A DNA stretch of 57,809 nt from Prevotella sp. (GCA_017474515.1 JAFVHN010000020.1:1-57809), one strand, 5' to 3'. Counted from the first letter of the stretch, positions 35,218-46,052 are shown. Program-made: numbers and translations. The notes: a model not told the origin generated them from the letters alone.

Positions 35218-36813
35218 ATGAGATTTGAATACGATTTCCTCATCATCGGCGCAGGTGTCGCCGGAATGAGCTATGCGCTGAAAGTGGCGCGAGAGAAGAA
35301 AGGAAAGGTGTGCATCATCTGCAAGACAAGCCTCGACGAAGCCAACACCAGCTTCGCCCAGGGAGGCGTGGCCTCGGTGACCAACCTGAAAGTAGATAAT
35401 TTCGACAAGCACATCGAAGACACGATGATTGCCGGCGACTACATCTCGGACCGGAAGGCCGTGGAGCAGGTGGTGAGAAATGCCCCCGCGCAGATTGAGG
35501 AACTGGTGAAATGGGGCGTCAACTTCGACCGCAACGCCGACGGCTCCTTCGACTTGCACCGCGAGGGCGGACACTCCGAGTTCCGCATCCTGCACCATGC
35601 CGACGACACCGGTGCCGAGATACAACGCGGCCTGATGGCCGCCGTGAGGGCCTGCCCCGACATCATCGTGAAGGAGAACCACTTTGCCGTGGAAATCATC
35701 ACCCAGCACCACCTCGGCGCAAGGGTCACCCGCCGCACGCCTTACATCTACTGCTACGGCGCATATGTGCTCAACCCCGACACCCAGAAAGTGGACACCT
35801 ACCTCTCGAAAGTCACGCTGATGTGTACCGGAGGCTGCGGTGCCGTCTATCAAACAACCACCAACCCCGTCATTGCCACCGGCGACGGCGAGGCAATGGT
35901 CTATCGCGCCAAGGGCACCGTGCAGGACATGGAGTTCGTGCAATTCCACCCCACCGCCCTCTATTCGCCGGGCGAGACGCACCCCGCCTTCCTCATCACC
36001 GAGGCCATGCGCGGCTATGGCGGCATACTGAGGCTGCCCAACGGCGAGTCGTTCATGGAGAAATACGACGAGCGCCTGTCGCTAGCACCGCGCGACATCG
36101 TGGCACGCGCCATCGACAAGGAGATGAAGACCTACGGCATCGACCACGTCTGCCTCGACGTCACTCACAAAGACGCGGCCGAAACGCGCCACCACTTCCC
36201 AAACATCTACCAGAAATGCCTGTCGCTGGGCATCGACATCACCACCGACTACATTCCCGTGCGCCCGGCGGCACACTATATGTGCGGCGGCATCAAGGTT
36301 GACCTCAACGGCTGCAGCAGCATAGAGCGCCTCTACGCCATCGGCGAATGTTCGTGCACGGGCCTCCACGGCGGCAACCGACTGGCCAGCAACTCGCTCA
36401 TTGAGGCCGTGGTGTATGCCGAGGCAGCGGCACGCCACTCGCTCGAACACGTTGACCTCTACGACTATAACGAGAAAGTGCCCGACTGGAACGACGAGGG
36501 AACCATGACCAACGAAGAGCAGGTGCTCATCACACAGTCGGTGAAGGAGGTGGGCGAGATTATGTCGAACTACGTCGGCATCGTGCGCAGCGACCTGCGC
36601 CTGCACCGCGCCTGGAACCGCCTCGACATGCTCTACGAGGAAACCGAAAACCTCTTCAAGCGCGTCCGTGCCACACGCGACATCTGCGAGCTCCGCAACA
36701 TGATCAACGTGGGATACCTTATCACGCGCTTCGCCCTGGAGCGCAAGGAAAGCCGCGGACTCCACTTCACCATCGACTATCCCGTACACGCCTACGACAA
36801 ACAGTCGCAATAA
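35218..36813 (+). CDS. nadB: L-aspartate oxidase
   Basis: FAD enzyme oxidising aspartate to iminoaspartate, first step of de novo NAD synthesis. 531 aa. The FAD-binding motif is IIGAGVAGMSYALKVA (10-25), and NTSFAQGGVASV, the catalytic-region HREGGHSEFRILHHADDTG, PAAHYMCGGIKVDLNG and HGGNRLASNSLIEAV follow. The C-terminal three-helix domain is present. NadA and NadC, its usual partners, are not in this window. It could share a transcript with the ATPase/DUF4435/EamA genes (51-bp gap, no terminator), and is followed by a strong hairpin. Confidence 0.95.
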   Translation: MRFEYDFLIIGAGVAGMSYALKVAREKKGKVCIICKTSLDEANTSFAQGGVASVTNLKVDNFDKHIEDTMIAGDYISDRKAVEQVVRNAPAQIEELVKWGVNFDRNADGSFDLHREGGHSEFRILHHADDTGAEIQRGLMAAVRACPDIIVKENHFAVEIITQHHLGARVTRRTPYIYCYGAYVLNPDTQKVDTYLSKVTLMCTGGCGAVYQTTTNPVIATGDGEAMVYRAKGTVQDMEFVQFHPTALYSPGETHPAFLITEAMRGYGGILRLPNGESFMEKYDERLSLAPRDIVARAIDKEMKTYGIDHVCLDVTHKDAAETRHHFPNIYQKCLSLGIDITTDYIPVRPAAHYMCGGIKVDLNGCSSIERLYAIGECSCTGLHGGNRLASNSLIEAVVYAEAAARHSLEHVDLYDYNEKVPDWNDEGTMTNEEQVLITQSVKEVGEIMSNYVGIVRSDLRLHRAWNRLDMLYEETENLFKRVRATRDICELRNMINVGYLITRFALERKESRGLHFTIDYPVHAYDKQSQ

Positions 36814-36837
36814 CCGGACAAATTTCCATTTCGTAAA

Positions 36838-36886
36838 AGGTTTGGCCGCAATTTCCCCCATGGAATTTGCGGCCAAACTTTTTTGG
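36838..36886 (+). terminator. nadB terminator, compact relative of the dispersed element
   Basis: GTTTGGCCGCAA... (from 36840) pairs with ...TTGCGGCCAAAC (to 36878): a 17-bp stem with one mismatch and a CCCAT loop, followed by TTTTTTGG. Compared with the 15-bp ends of the dispersed element (GTTTGACCGCAAATT) both arms changed, A to G on the left and T to C on the right, which keeps the pair. The core spacer is missing. Confidence 0.85.
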
Positions 36887-36943
36887 AGGTGAAAGCAACA
36901 AAAATTCCCGGCCCAAAATTATATGTTTTTCAAAAAAAATGAG

Positions 36944-36951
36944 TAAATTTG
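36944..36951 (+). promoter_or_regulatory. -7 element of the first C10 protease gene
   Basis: TAAATTTG matches TAnnTTTG; the best -33 is TATG 18 bp upstream. The transcript would start near 36957, about 145 nt before ATG 37103, so the longer frame beginning at 36962 would leave almost no leader and lacks a signal peptide. Confidence 0.55.
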
Positions 36952-37102
36952 CAGCCGCTTTGTGTGCGCCCACTGTTTTTTGCCTTCCTTGAGGCCGTGC
37001 GGCGCATTCCGGCCCTCTTGTCCGAACAACGTAGGAACCCTTCGGCAGGCCGTAAAAAGAGCGAAAAGAGATAACAACTGTTCCACCCCTTTTAATCGTT
37101 TT

Positions 37103-39571
37103 ATGAGAAACTGGAAGACAATGATGATGACCATGGCATGCCTCTTTGCGGTTGCCATGTCGGTGGCCGCTCCCCGCGACAAGGCCGCCATGCAGTCGGC
37201 AGCACAACGTGTGCTCACCCTGCGCGCCGCGGGTCACAATGCTCCCCAGATGAAGGAATTGAAGACCTTCAGCGAAAACCCCGCCTACAGCATTTTCGGC
37301 TATGAGCAGGGCGGTTTTGCCGTCGTGTCGGCCGACGACCTGCTGCCCGAGGTGCTGGGCTATTCCGAAAAGAAGTTCAACAACGGAAGCGTGAACCCCA
37401 ATTTCCAATGGTGGCTCACCAGCGTGGAGAAAGCCGCCGCCTACCTGGTGGAGAACAACATTCCCGCCACCACGGTGGCCCCCGACCCCACGCGGTTCGA
37501 CCCCGACGTGCCGGGACTGCTGACCACCACCTGGGGCCAGCAGGAGCCCTATAACAACATGTGCCCCTACGGCACCAGCAGCGGCCAGCACGACTGGCAG
37601 GACTACGGCGGCGGCGACGGACGCTGCGTGACGGGATGCGTGGCCACCGCCATGGCGCAAATCCTCAACTACCACGCCTTCCCGCCCAAGGGCCAGGGCA
37701 CGCACTCCGTAAAGGTGGGCGGACAAACCTATACCGTTGACTTCGGCGAGGGCGAATACGACTATGCCAACATGCTCGACTCCTACGCCGGCGAATACAC
37801 CGAGGAAGAGGGCCGCGCCGTGGCACGGCTCATGTACCACTGTGGCGTAGCCGCCGACATGGAATACGCCACCGACGGCTCGGGAACGCAAGTCTTCAAC
37901 TGCCTGAACGGCCTCCACCGCAACTTCGGCTTCGGCAGCGAGGTGAAGAGCGTCGCACGCGACAACTATGGCGAAAAAGCCTGGATGGACATGATTTTCG
38001 GCGAGCTCACCGAGGGCCGTCCCATCCTCTACGTTGGCGTCGACTATTCAATCTTTGCCGGCCACGCCTTTGTGTTCGACGGCTACGATGCCACCGGCAA
38101 GGTGCGCGTGAACTGGGGCTGGAACGGCGACGACGACGGCTTCTACGAGGTGGCACTGCTCAACCCCCCGGGCTTGAAATTCAATGCCGGACAGGAAATG
38201 ATTACCGGCATCCAGGCTCCCGACGAACAATTCCTGAACGCCACGCTCGATGTCACTCCCGGCCAGCTCTCATCGCTCATCAGCCCCGATGACCGAAACA
38301 AATACGGCACGCTCACCATCAACGGCACGCTCAACGGCGACGACCTCAGCGTGCTGCGCCAGATGTCGGGCAACGACGACCAGGGCAAGAACACCCGCGG
38401 ACGGCTCGCCGTGCTCGACCTCACCAACGCCCGCCTGGTGAGCGGCGGCAGCGCCTTCCTCACCCTTCACGACCGCCAGTATGCCATGTCCGCCGGCGAC
38501 TGCCTGCCCGCCATGGCCTTCTATGGCTGCAAGCGCCTCACCACGCTGAAGTTGCCCGCCACGCTGAAAGCCGTGGGCAACGGCGCCTTCGCCGACTGCC
38601 AGCGCCTTACCACGCTCGTCGTGAGCCAGCCGGTCACCGCCGCCTTCGAATATGACGACGGCATCTTCTACACCCCCGGCCGCAAGGAAATCATCACCGT
38701 GGCACCCATGCGCACCAATGAGCTCACCATCGGCCGCGACCTCGTCAGGCTTCACGACTACGCCCTGGCCGGGTGCACCAAGCTGTCGGGCATCAGGACA
38801 TTGTCCTACCAGCCCATCGAGGCCGGCGACAACACCTTCCACGGCATCGCGGGCCATGTGCGCCTCTACTACCCCATTGGCACCGCCGACGCCTACAAGC
38901 AGTCAGCAGCCTGGGCACCGTTCTTTGAAAAAGCAAGCATGCTGCAGGAGATAGGCACGCTCATCAAGGCGCGCAACAAAGCTCGCTATTACGGCGACCC
39001 CAACCCCATCCTGGGATACGTCATGTCGGGCGACTTCGTAACGGGAACGCCCGAAATCATCTGCGAGGCCCGTCAGGACTCCCCCGCCGGCAAATACACC
39101 ATCCACCTGGAGCGCGGCACCATCGATGCCGACATCCTCGTCTTGGAAGACGGCTTCCTGGCCGTCGCACAGGCTCCGCTCACCGTGAGCATCGCCGATG
39201 CCCAGCGCGGCGTACATGAGGCCGACCCGCAGTTCCACCTCTCCTTCAGCGGCTTCAAGCTCAACGACGACGAGAGCGCCATTCGCGTCATGCCAACCGT
39301 CACCACCACGGCCACCTACGGCAGTCCCGCCGGCACCTACGCCTACAAGCTGGAGGGCGGCGAGGCCGACAACTATTTCTTCAAATACGACGGCAAGGGC
39401 GTCTTCACCATCGTGGACAACATGCCCACGGCCATCACTCCCCAGCCTTCCGACACCCATTACGACATCACCACACTCAGCGGCACCGTGGTTCGCCGCA
39501 ACGCCCCCACCACCGCCAACCTCCCCAAAGGCATCTATATTATAAATAGGAAGAAAGTGGTGGTAAAATAA
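37103..39571 (+). CDS. Secreted C10-family cysteine protease (streptopain type), paralogue 1
   Basis: 822 aa. Signal peptide MRNWKTMMMTMACLFAVAMSVAA, then a pro-region and the papain-like C10 domain: catalytic Cys179 in VTGCVATAMAQ and His321 in GHAFVFDGYD, followed by VNWGWNGDDDGFYEV. After the protease come a BspA-like leucine-rich segment (FYGCKRLTTLKLPATLKAVGNGAF), then two MBG-like beta repeats (YYGDPNPILGYVMSGDF and the TYGSPAGTYAY part), and the tail LPKGIYIINRKKVVVK. C10 proteases include streptococcal SpeB and Porphyromonas PrtT. Probably exported by the type IX system and self-processed. The second paralogue follows 177 bp later. Confidence 0.92.
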   Translation: MRNWKTMMMTMACLFAVAMSVAAPRDKAAMQSAAQRVLTLRAAGHNAPQMKELKTFSENPAYSIFGYEQGGFAVVSADDLLPEVLGYSEKKFNNGSVNPNFQWWLTSVEKAAAYLVENNIPATTVAPDPTRFDPDVPGLLTTTWGQQEPYNNMCPYGTSSGQHDWQDYGGGDGRCVTGCVATAMAQILNYHAFPPKGQGTHSVKVGGQTYTVDFGEGEYDYANMLDSYAGEYTEEEGRAVARLMYHCGVAADMEYATDGSGTQVFNCLNGLHRNFGFGSEVKSVARDNYGEKAWMDMIFGELTEGRPILYVGVDYSIFAGHAFVFDGYDATGKVRVNWGWNGDDDGFYEVALLNPPGLKFNAGQEMITGIQAPDEQFLNATLDVTPGQLSSLISPDDRNKYGTLTINGTLNGDDLSVLRQMSGNDDQGKNTRGRLAVLDLTNARLVSGGSAFLTLHDRQYAMSAGDCLPAMAFYGCKRLTTLKLPATLKAVGNGAFADCQRLTTLVVSQPVTAAFEYDDGIFYTPGRKEIITVAPMRTNELTIGRDLVRLHDYALAGCTKLSGIRTLSYQPIEAGDNTFHGIAGHVRLYYPIGTADAYKQSAAWAPFFEKASMLQEIGTLIKARNKARYYGDPNPILGYVMSGDFVTGTPEIICEARQDSPAGKYTIHLERGTIDADILVLEDGFLAVAQAPLTVSIADAQRGVHEADPQFHLSFSGFKLNDDESAIRVMPTVTTTATYGSPAGTYAYKLEGGEADNYFFKYDGKGVFTIVDNMPTAITPQPSDTHYDITTLSGTVVRRNAPTTANLPKGIYIINRKKVVVK

Positions 39572-39580
39572 AGCCCCCCC

Positions 39581-39647
39581 TCTAATCCCCCAATCGGTTT
39601 ACTCTCCCCTCCTTACGGGAGGGGCCGGGGGTGGGCCACTAAACTCC
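39581..39647 (-). repeat. 67-bp inverted repeat, left copy
   Basis: Identical over 67 bp, in reverse complement, to 48414-48480. It includes CCCCTCC/GGAGGGG and the AATCCCCC/GGGGGATTAGA word that recurs singly at 46.2-46.3 and 48.5-48.8 kb. It begins just after the stop of C10 protease 1. Confidence 0.9.
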
Positions 39648-39748
39648 TTTGCTCCAAGTACTCCTTAGAAAAAACTTAGAATAAAACCGTAGAAATAACC
39701 CCTTAGAGAAGCATAGAAAATCATTCTCCAAAGAAAAAACATTAGAAC

Positions 39749-42256
39749 ATGACGCGTTACATCATTACTTTCGCCCTGTCGCTGGCCGCCTCCTTGGCAA
39801 TAGCTGCGCCGCGCACCCGCACCCAGATGGAAAGCGAGGCCCGCCAGGCCCTCCAGCACTCTTCCCTCAACATGCGCAAGGCCCCTGCCCGCATCCAGGA
39901 GCTCGCCGTCACCCCCACCTACGCCATCTACGGCATGAAAGACGCCCCCGGCTTTGCCGTCATCGCCGCCGACGATGTTGCTCCTGCCGTCCTTGGCGTT
40001 TCGTCGCAGCGCTATAACGCCGACAACCAGAATTTCCGCTGGTGGCTCAACGCCGTGAGCAATGTCGTCGCAGAGGCCGCCAGAATGGGCCAGCCCCTCC
40101 GCGTCGTCACCCCCGACAACTACGACGTCCCCACGGACGTGGAACCCCTCATGACCACCTTGTGGGACCAAGACGAGCCTTATAACAACTACTGCCCCAG
40201 CGGCAGCTATATGCGCTGCGTCACCGGCTGTGTGGCCACCGCCGTGGCGCAAGTCCTCAACTACCACAAGATGCCGGAGCACGGCATCGGCTCCCACACA
40301 ATCTACTACCCCTACCAGAACACCAGCGGTGTGGCTGTCACTGCCGATTTCGAAAACCACTACTATGACTGGGACAACATGCTCGACGTCTATTCCTACG
40401 GCCACTACAACGCCGCCCAGGCCCATGCCGTCGCCGAGCTCATGCGCGACTGCGGCGTGGCCTCCGAAATGCGCTACGGCACCTCCTTCGAGGGCGGCAG
40501 CGGCACCTATTCGCAGGATGCTGCCGAGGGTCTCCGCCTCTATTTCGGCATCACCGACGCCCAGTGCGTGGAGCGCAACAACTACTCCGACGCCGACTGG
40601 ATGGAGATGGTCTATGGCGAGCTCAGCCAGAACGGGCCCCTCTACTACGGCGGTGACGACTACACCGGCGGCCACGCCTTCGTCCTCCACGGCTACCGCG
40701 CCGACGGCAAGGTCTATGTCAACTGGGGATGGAGCGGCGACGACGACGGCTACTACGACATCTCGCTCCTCAACCCCTCCAGCTACCAGTTCAAGTTCAA
40801 CCAGGACATGATTATCGGCGTGGCCTCCGAGCCCCACGACCTCCTTTCCGAGACCTTCCAGCTGTCAGCCCCCGGCACCCTTCCGCAGCTCCTTGCCGAC
40901 ACCGACCCCACCCTTGTCGGTAGCCTGAAGGTCATCGGCCAGATCAACTCCGCCGACCTCGACCTCCTCCGCCAGATGGCGGGCTGCGACCGCCAGGGCC
41001 AGCGCACCAAGGGCCACCTCTCCGCCCTCGACCTCTCCGAGGCCACCTTCGTCAGCGGCGGCGGCACCTTCCTCACCCGCGACGGACAGTCCTTCGCCAC
41101 CACCGACGGCGACCTGCCGCCCTGCGCCTTCTACGGCTGCCGCCGCCTGCAGCGCCTCGTGCTCCCGCAGTCCGGCATCCGCCATTTCGGCGACGGCGCC
41201 CTCGCCCTCTGCTCGGGGCTGAAAGAGGTCACCGTCACCCCCGCCGCCGATGCCGACTTCCTTATCGACGACCAGGTGGTGTGGACCGCCGACCAGACGC
41301 AGGTCATCGCCGTGCTCCCCACGCGCTCCGGCACTCTCGACATCCCCAAGGGCACTGCCCAGCTCCACGACTATGCCCTTGCCGGCTGTGCCAAGGTCAG
41401 CAAGGTCATCCTCCCCGCCACCGTCACCCGTCTGGGTGCCGAGTGCTTCAACGGCTGCTCCGCCCTCACCGAGCTGCGCACCAAGCACCGCGCGGTGCCC
41501 CTGCTCGGCGGCTACGACGTCTTCAAGGGCGTCAACGTCGCCTCCTGCAAGCTCTATGTCCTCAGCGACATGAGGCACACCTTCGAGAATGCCGCCCAGT
41601 GGAACGTCTTTGCGCAAAATAACAACATCGTCGAGTACGGCACCACCGTCAAGGTGCGCAATGCCGTGCGCAACTATGGCGACGCCAACCCCGCGCTCAA
41701 CTACGTCATCGTGGGCGACATGGTGGAGGGCACCCCCGAACTGTCCTGCGAGGCCGACGCCACGTCGCCGGTCGGCAAATACACCATCACCATCACCCCC
41801 GGCACCATCCAGGCCGACGAGAGCGTGGAGTTCCTCGACGGCTATCTCATCATTCGCAAGATACCCCTCACGGTGAGCGTCGCCGACGCCTCGCGCCACC
41901 CGCGGCAGGCCGACCCCGAGTTCGTTGTCACCTATAGCGGCTTCGTCAACGGCGACGATGCCTCGTGCATCACCGTGCCGCCCACCGTCACCACCACGGC
42001 CACTGCCGACAGTCCCGCCGGCACCTACCAGTATGTGGTCAGCGGCGGCCAGGCCCTCAACTACACGTTCCGCTACGACGGCCTCGGCATCTTCACCATC
42101 CTTTCTGAAGCCACCGGCCTCGACGCCCTCACCGCCGGCCAGCCCAGCGATGTTTACAACCTCCAGGGCACCCTCGTGCGCAGCCGCGCCACCACCCTCA
42201 GCGGCCTCACCCCCGGCATCTATATCGTCAACGGGCGGAAAGTCGTGGTGAAATAA
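39749..42256 (+). CDS. Secreted C10-family cysteine protease, paralogue 2
   Basis: 835 aa, same domain order as paralogue 1: signal peptide (MTRYIITFALSLAASLAIAA), pro-region, protease with Cys161 in VTGCVATAVAQ and His309 in GHAFVLHGY, VNWGWSGDDDGYYDI, leucine-rich segment (FYGCRRLQRLVLPQSGIRHFG), two MBG-like repeats (NYGDANPALNYVIVGDM; TADSPAGTYQYVVSGG), tail TPGIYIVNGRKVVVK. The catalytic cores are clearly related but the C-terminal halves have diverged, so this is an old tandem duplication. Codon use is almost wholly C-ending. The two enzymes may differ in target; nothing here says which. Confidence 0.92.
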   Translation: MTRYIITFALSLAASLAIAAPRTRTQMESEARQALQHSSLNMRKAPARIQELAVTPTYAIYGMKDAPGFAVIAADDVAPAVLGVSSQRYNADNQNFRWWLNAVSNVVAEAARMGQPLRVVTPDNYDVPTDVEPLMTTLWDQDEPYNNYCPSGSYMRCVTGCVATAVAQVLNYHKMPEHGIGSHTIYYPYQNTSGVAVTADFENHYYDWDNMLDVYSYGHYNAAQAHAVAELMRDCGVASEMRYGTSFEGGSGTYSQDAAEGLRLYFGITDAQCVERNNYSDADWMEMVYGELSQNGPLYYGGDDYTGGHAFVLHGYRADGKVYVNWGWSGDDDGYYDISLLNPSSYQFKFNQDMIIGVASEPHDLLSETFQLSAPGTLPQLLADTDPTLVGSLKVIGQINSADLDLLRQMAGCDRQGQRTKGHLSALDLSEATFVSGGGTFLTRDGQSFATTDGDLPPCAFYGCRRLQRLVLPQSGIRHFGDGALALCSGLKEVTVTPAADADFLIDDQVVWTADQTQVIAVLPTRSGTLDIPKGTAQLHDYALAGCAKVSKVILPATVTRLGAECFNGCSALTELRTKHRAVPLLGGYDVFKGVNVASCKLYVLSDMRHTFENAAQWNVFAQNNNIVEYGTTVKVRNAVRNYGDANPALNYVIVGDMVEGTPELSCEADATSPVGKYTITITPGTIQADESVEFLDGYLIIRKIPLTVSVADASRHPRQADPEFVVTYSGFVNGDDASCITVPPTVTTTATADSPAGTYQYVVSGGQALNYTFRYDGLGIFTILSEATGLDALTAGQPSDVYNLQGTLVRSRATTLSGLTPGIYIVNGRKVVVK

Positions 42257-42336
42257 CCGCCGTCCCCTCCCCTGTTTATGATTTATTTCATGAAAGTGCT
42301 GTTGAATATAGGGAAAATAAATACAATAACAATCAC

Positions 42337-45300
42337 AAGAAAGAAAAACTATTTTTCACCATCGCCATGCTCCTTGCCTCAGTGCAGGGAACATGGGCAC
42401 AGACATGGACGGAGGTCAGCTCGGCAAGTGCGCTGAATTCAGCCATCACCGACGGTGCACACATTCGTCTGACTCGTGACATCACCCTTGGCTCATATCT
42501 GAAAATCGATGATGGCAGCACCCAGAACGTCACCATCGACCTGAACGGCCACGAGCTGCTGCGCAGCGACCTCGGCAGTGCTGATACAAACGGTCACGTC
42601 ATTGAACTGTTCGGCGACGACGATGCCCTGACGCTCAGTAACGGAACGCTCTCCGGCGGCTGGGCCATCAACGGCGGCGGCATCTGCAATTTCGGCCATC
42701 TGACGCTCAACAATGTCACCATCACCGGCTGCAAGGCTGAAAACGACGGTGCCATCTATAACAAGGCGGGAGCCACGCTCACCATCACGGGCGGCAGCAT
42801 CACCAACTGCCTCAGCAGTGCCGGCGGCGGTGCCATCGTGAATCATGGCACGGCCACCATCAGCGGCTGCACCATGAGCGGAAACACGGCCACCACCCGT
42901 GGCGGTGCCATCTGGAGCGACAGTGGCCTGACCATTGAAAACACCACCATCAGCAACAACACGTCGAAGGAAGCCGGCGGCATCTATCTCACCTCCAGCG
43001 CCATGCTCAACCTGGGTGGCACCAGCACCATCAGCGGAAACGCTTCCACCGAGCACGGCGGCGGCGGCATCGACAACTATGACACGGTGGTCATCACCGG
43101 CAACGTCACCATTACCGGCAACAGCTGCCACGGCAACGGCGCCGGCATCTGGACCAACGGCACCCTGCGGATGGCTGGCAACATACAGATTAAGAACAAC
43201 ACCGGCGACGACCTCTACCTGAAGAAGGGCAGCGTCGTCGATGTCACCGGTGCCCTCACCGGTGGTGCCGCCAGCATCATGGTCCGCATGGAGGGCAGCC
43301 GTGGCAAGCTCACCAGCGGCTACACATCCTCCGGCACGTCCGTGCAGCCCTTCGCAGCGCTCCAGGACGACATCAACAAGGTGTCGATCGAGGACGACGG
43401 AGAGTGCTACCTCTTGCTGGGATACTACGAATGTTCCTGGGACGTGGAAAACCAAAAGGTGAATCGCACCCTTACTTGGATCGACCGCCACGTGGCCGTT
43501 GACAATCTCTGCTCGGCGAAGTACGCCAGCGGCGGCGGCCTCGACGGCGACAACTATGTCTTTGTGGTTGACGGCACCGCGACGATACCCAACGGGCTCA
43601 CCGTGGCGGGCCATAGCAAGGTCATCCTCTTCGACGGCTCCAGCCTCACGGTCGGCGACCATGGCATCAAGGTCAATCGCGATGCCTCGCTGCGCATCTA
43701 TGGCCAAAAGGAGGGCACGGGCAAGCTGATAGCCACCGGCGACTACGAAAGACCCGCCATCGGCGGCGAGCAGTGGGATGCCCGCCCGGGAGGCATCGAG
43801 ATTCATGGCGGCTATGTGGAGGCCCACGGCGGAGAATCGGCCACCGGCATCGGCGGAGCAGCCTTCTCCCCTGGCGGCTTTCTCATCATCTATGGCGGCA
43901 CGGTGAAAGCCTACGGCGGCGACGACAGTGCCGCCATCGGCTGTGGATACAAGAACACGGAGGTTGGCGACATCACCATTTTTGGTGGCGACGTCTATGC
44001 CGAGGGCGGTGCAAACGGCGCCGGCATCGGCACCGGCCATACAAAAGGTAATAACCATAAAGTAGATGGCGTGCTCACCGTCTATGGAGGCACGGTCAAT
44101 GCCGTGGGCGGCTATAGCTCTGCCGGTATCGGCGGAGGAGATGGCAGGGGAGGTTTCACTGTCAACGTCCACGGCGGCAAGGTATATGCATGGGGAGGAA
44201 GCAATGGTGCCGGCATCGGCAGTGGTTATAATGCAAAGTCAAACCTCGACGACCATCAAGAAAACACCTTCGGCGGCGTTCTTACCGTCACGGGCGGCAT
44301 CGTTGATGCCGAAGGAGGAAGAAATGGCGCCGGCATCGGCGGCGGATACGACAGCAGTGGCGGCGGCGGCGGCGTCAGCGGCGGAACCGTCCGTGCCACT
44401 GGCGGCAACAACGCTGCCGGCATCGGCGGCGGTTCATCGCCCTACTTCGGTCGCAACACCCACGGCGGCACGGTCACCGTCACCGGCGGCACGGTCATTG
44501 CCAAAGGCATCGGCTGGGGCGCTGGCATCGGCGGCGGTGCGAATACCAAGGGCGCCACGGTCGTCATCAAGGGGGCACGGTGACTGCCATCGCCGGCGAC
44601 GACGCCGGCGAGAAGAACGGCTCGGCCTTCGGCAGCGAGGAGGGCGACGGGTCCCTCGGCACGCTCACCATCGGCGACCAGATGATGGTGCACGCCGGCC
44701 AGGACGTCTATGACGCCCCCGACCATCTCTTCCCCTACGACCAGCGCGTGCCCGCCTGCTTCTATCGCCCCTTCGCCGAGATAAAGGCTTGCAACCACCA
44801 GGACGCCACCTACACCGTGAGCGGCCCTGAGGCCACCGACACCCATACGCTGGCCTGCCTCGACCGTACCGAGGAGCAGCACTCCTTCGGCAACGCCACC
44901 ACCTGCACCGTCTGCGGTGTCAGCGGCGCCGTCAGCACCATCAGCATCTACCTGCCCGAGAAGGAGGGCGACAACTATACCGACGGCCACTACGGCTCCT
45001 CGCCGGTCACGCTGACCTTCGTCAAGGGCAACACCATCGCCCTGCCCGCTCCCCCCGTCAGCCACCTTCCCAACGGCATCACCTTCGCCGGCTGGGCCGT
45101 GGGCACCCCCGGCAGCCTCGGCATCACCTCCTATTGGAAGGGCAGCGACGAGACCGTCCTCGAGGCCGGCACCGACTACACCGTCAGCGCCGATGTCAGC
45201 CTCACCGCCCGCTACGCCGGCATTGAGGTCAGCCTGGCCGATGCCGCCGACAACAGGGAAGTCCTCTTCCAGAGCGACGGCCAGACGGCGCAGCGCGTCA

Positions 45301-45965
45301 CCCTCACCGGCCGCACCCTCCACAAAGACGGCCAGTGGAGCACCCTCTGCCTGCCCTTCGACCTGCCCTTCAGCGGCAGCCCGCTCGACGGTGACGGCGT
45401 GGACGTGCGCACGCTGCGCAGCTCATCATTCCGGAACGGCACACTGACGCTGTATTTCACCGAGGCAGGAGCCGTGACGCTGATAGAGGCCGGCAAGCCC
45501 TACCTCATCAGGTGGGACAACACCGGTGGGACGCTCACCGAGGCCGACCTCGTTTTCAGTGGCGTCACCATCCACAACAACGTGGCCGATGCCGCTACCG
45601 ACCATATCGCCCTCATCGGCACCTATTCGCCCCTCGTCATCTACCAGGACGGCACGGACCATACCAACCTCTACCTCGCTGCCGACGCTCTCTGGCCGCC
45701 CACGTCCCCCGATTTCACGGTGAACGCCTGCCGCGCCTACTTCCAGCTGAGGGACGGGCTCACCGCCGGTGAGCCCTCCACGTCGCAGCAGACGCAGGTC
45801 CACACATTCGTCCTGAACTTCGACGGCCTACCGACGGCCATCAGCACCCTCCCCGCCGACACCGCCGCCCGCGCCATCTACACCCTCGACGGCCGCCGGC
45901 TGGACACCATGCCCACCCAGCGCGGCCTCTATATCGTGAATGGAAAGAAAGTAGTGATTAAATAA
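42337..45965 (+). pseudogene. Broken beta-helix surface protein (lost start codon, one-base frameshift)
   Basis: Two frames, 42367-44583 and 44580-45965, make one protein of about 1,200 aa. The first part is a right-handed beta-helix: repeats such as GGAIVNHGTATISGCTMSGN and then GGxVxAxGGxxxAGIGGG, as in BspA-like and adhesin passengers. The second holds a CxxC motif (TCTVCGVSG), a beta-sandwich and the tail QRGLYIVNGKKVVIK. At 44571-44575 a run of five G replaces six; one more G joins VVIKG to GTVTAIAGDD. At the 5' end the natural signal peptide would read from AAG (42337) as xKEKLFFTIAMLLASVQGTWAQ; an ATG there is missing, and the first ATG (42367) cuts off the basic n-region. Sequencing error remains possible. 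Confidence 0.75.
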
Positions 45966-46052
45966 GGAGGGCGCAGCAAAGAAGACGACAAACGGAACGC
46001 GCCATGCGCACCGTGCTGGTGCACTATGACGATCGCAGCATCCTACACCACA

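Noticed and set aside
39655-39745. TTAGAA-rich stretch before the second C10 protease as a third palindromic microsatellite
   Set aside because: The words are irregularly spaced (11, 13, 14 and 10 bp steps) and mostly not palindromic.
44580-45965. Independent second gene after the beta-helix frame
   Set aside because: It has no signal peptide or promoter, begins with a GTG overlapping the previous stop, and its first residues continue the beta-helix sequence; a one-base frameshift explains it better.
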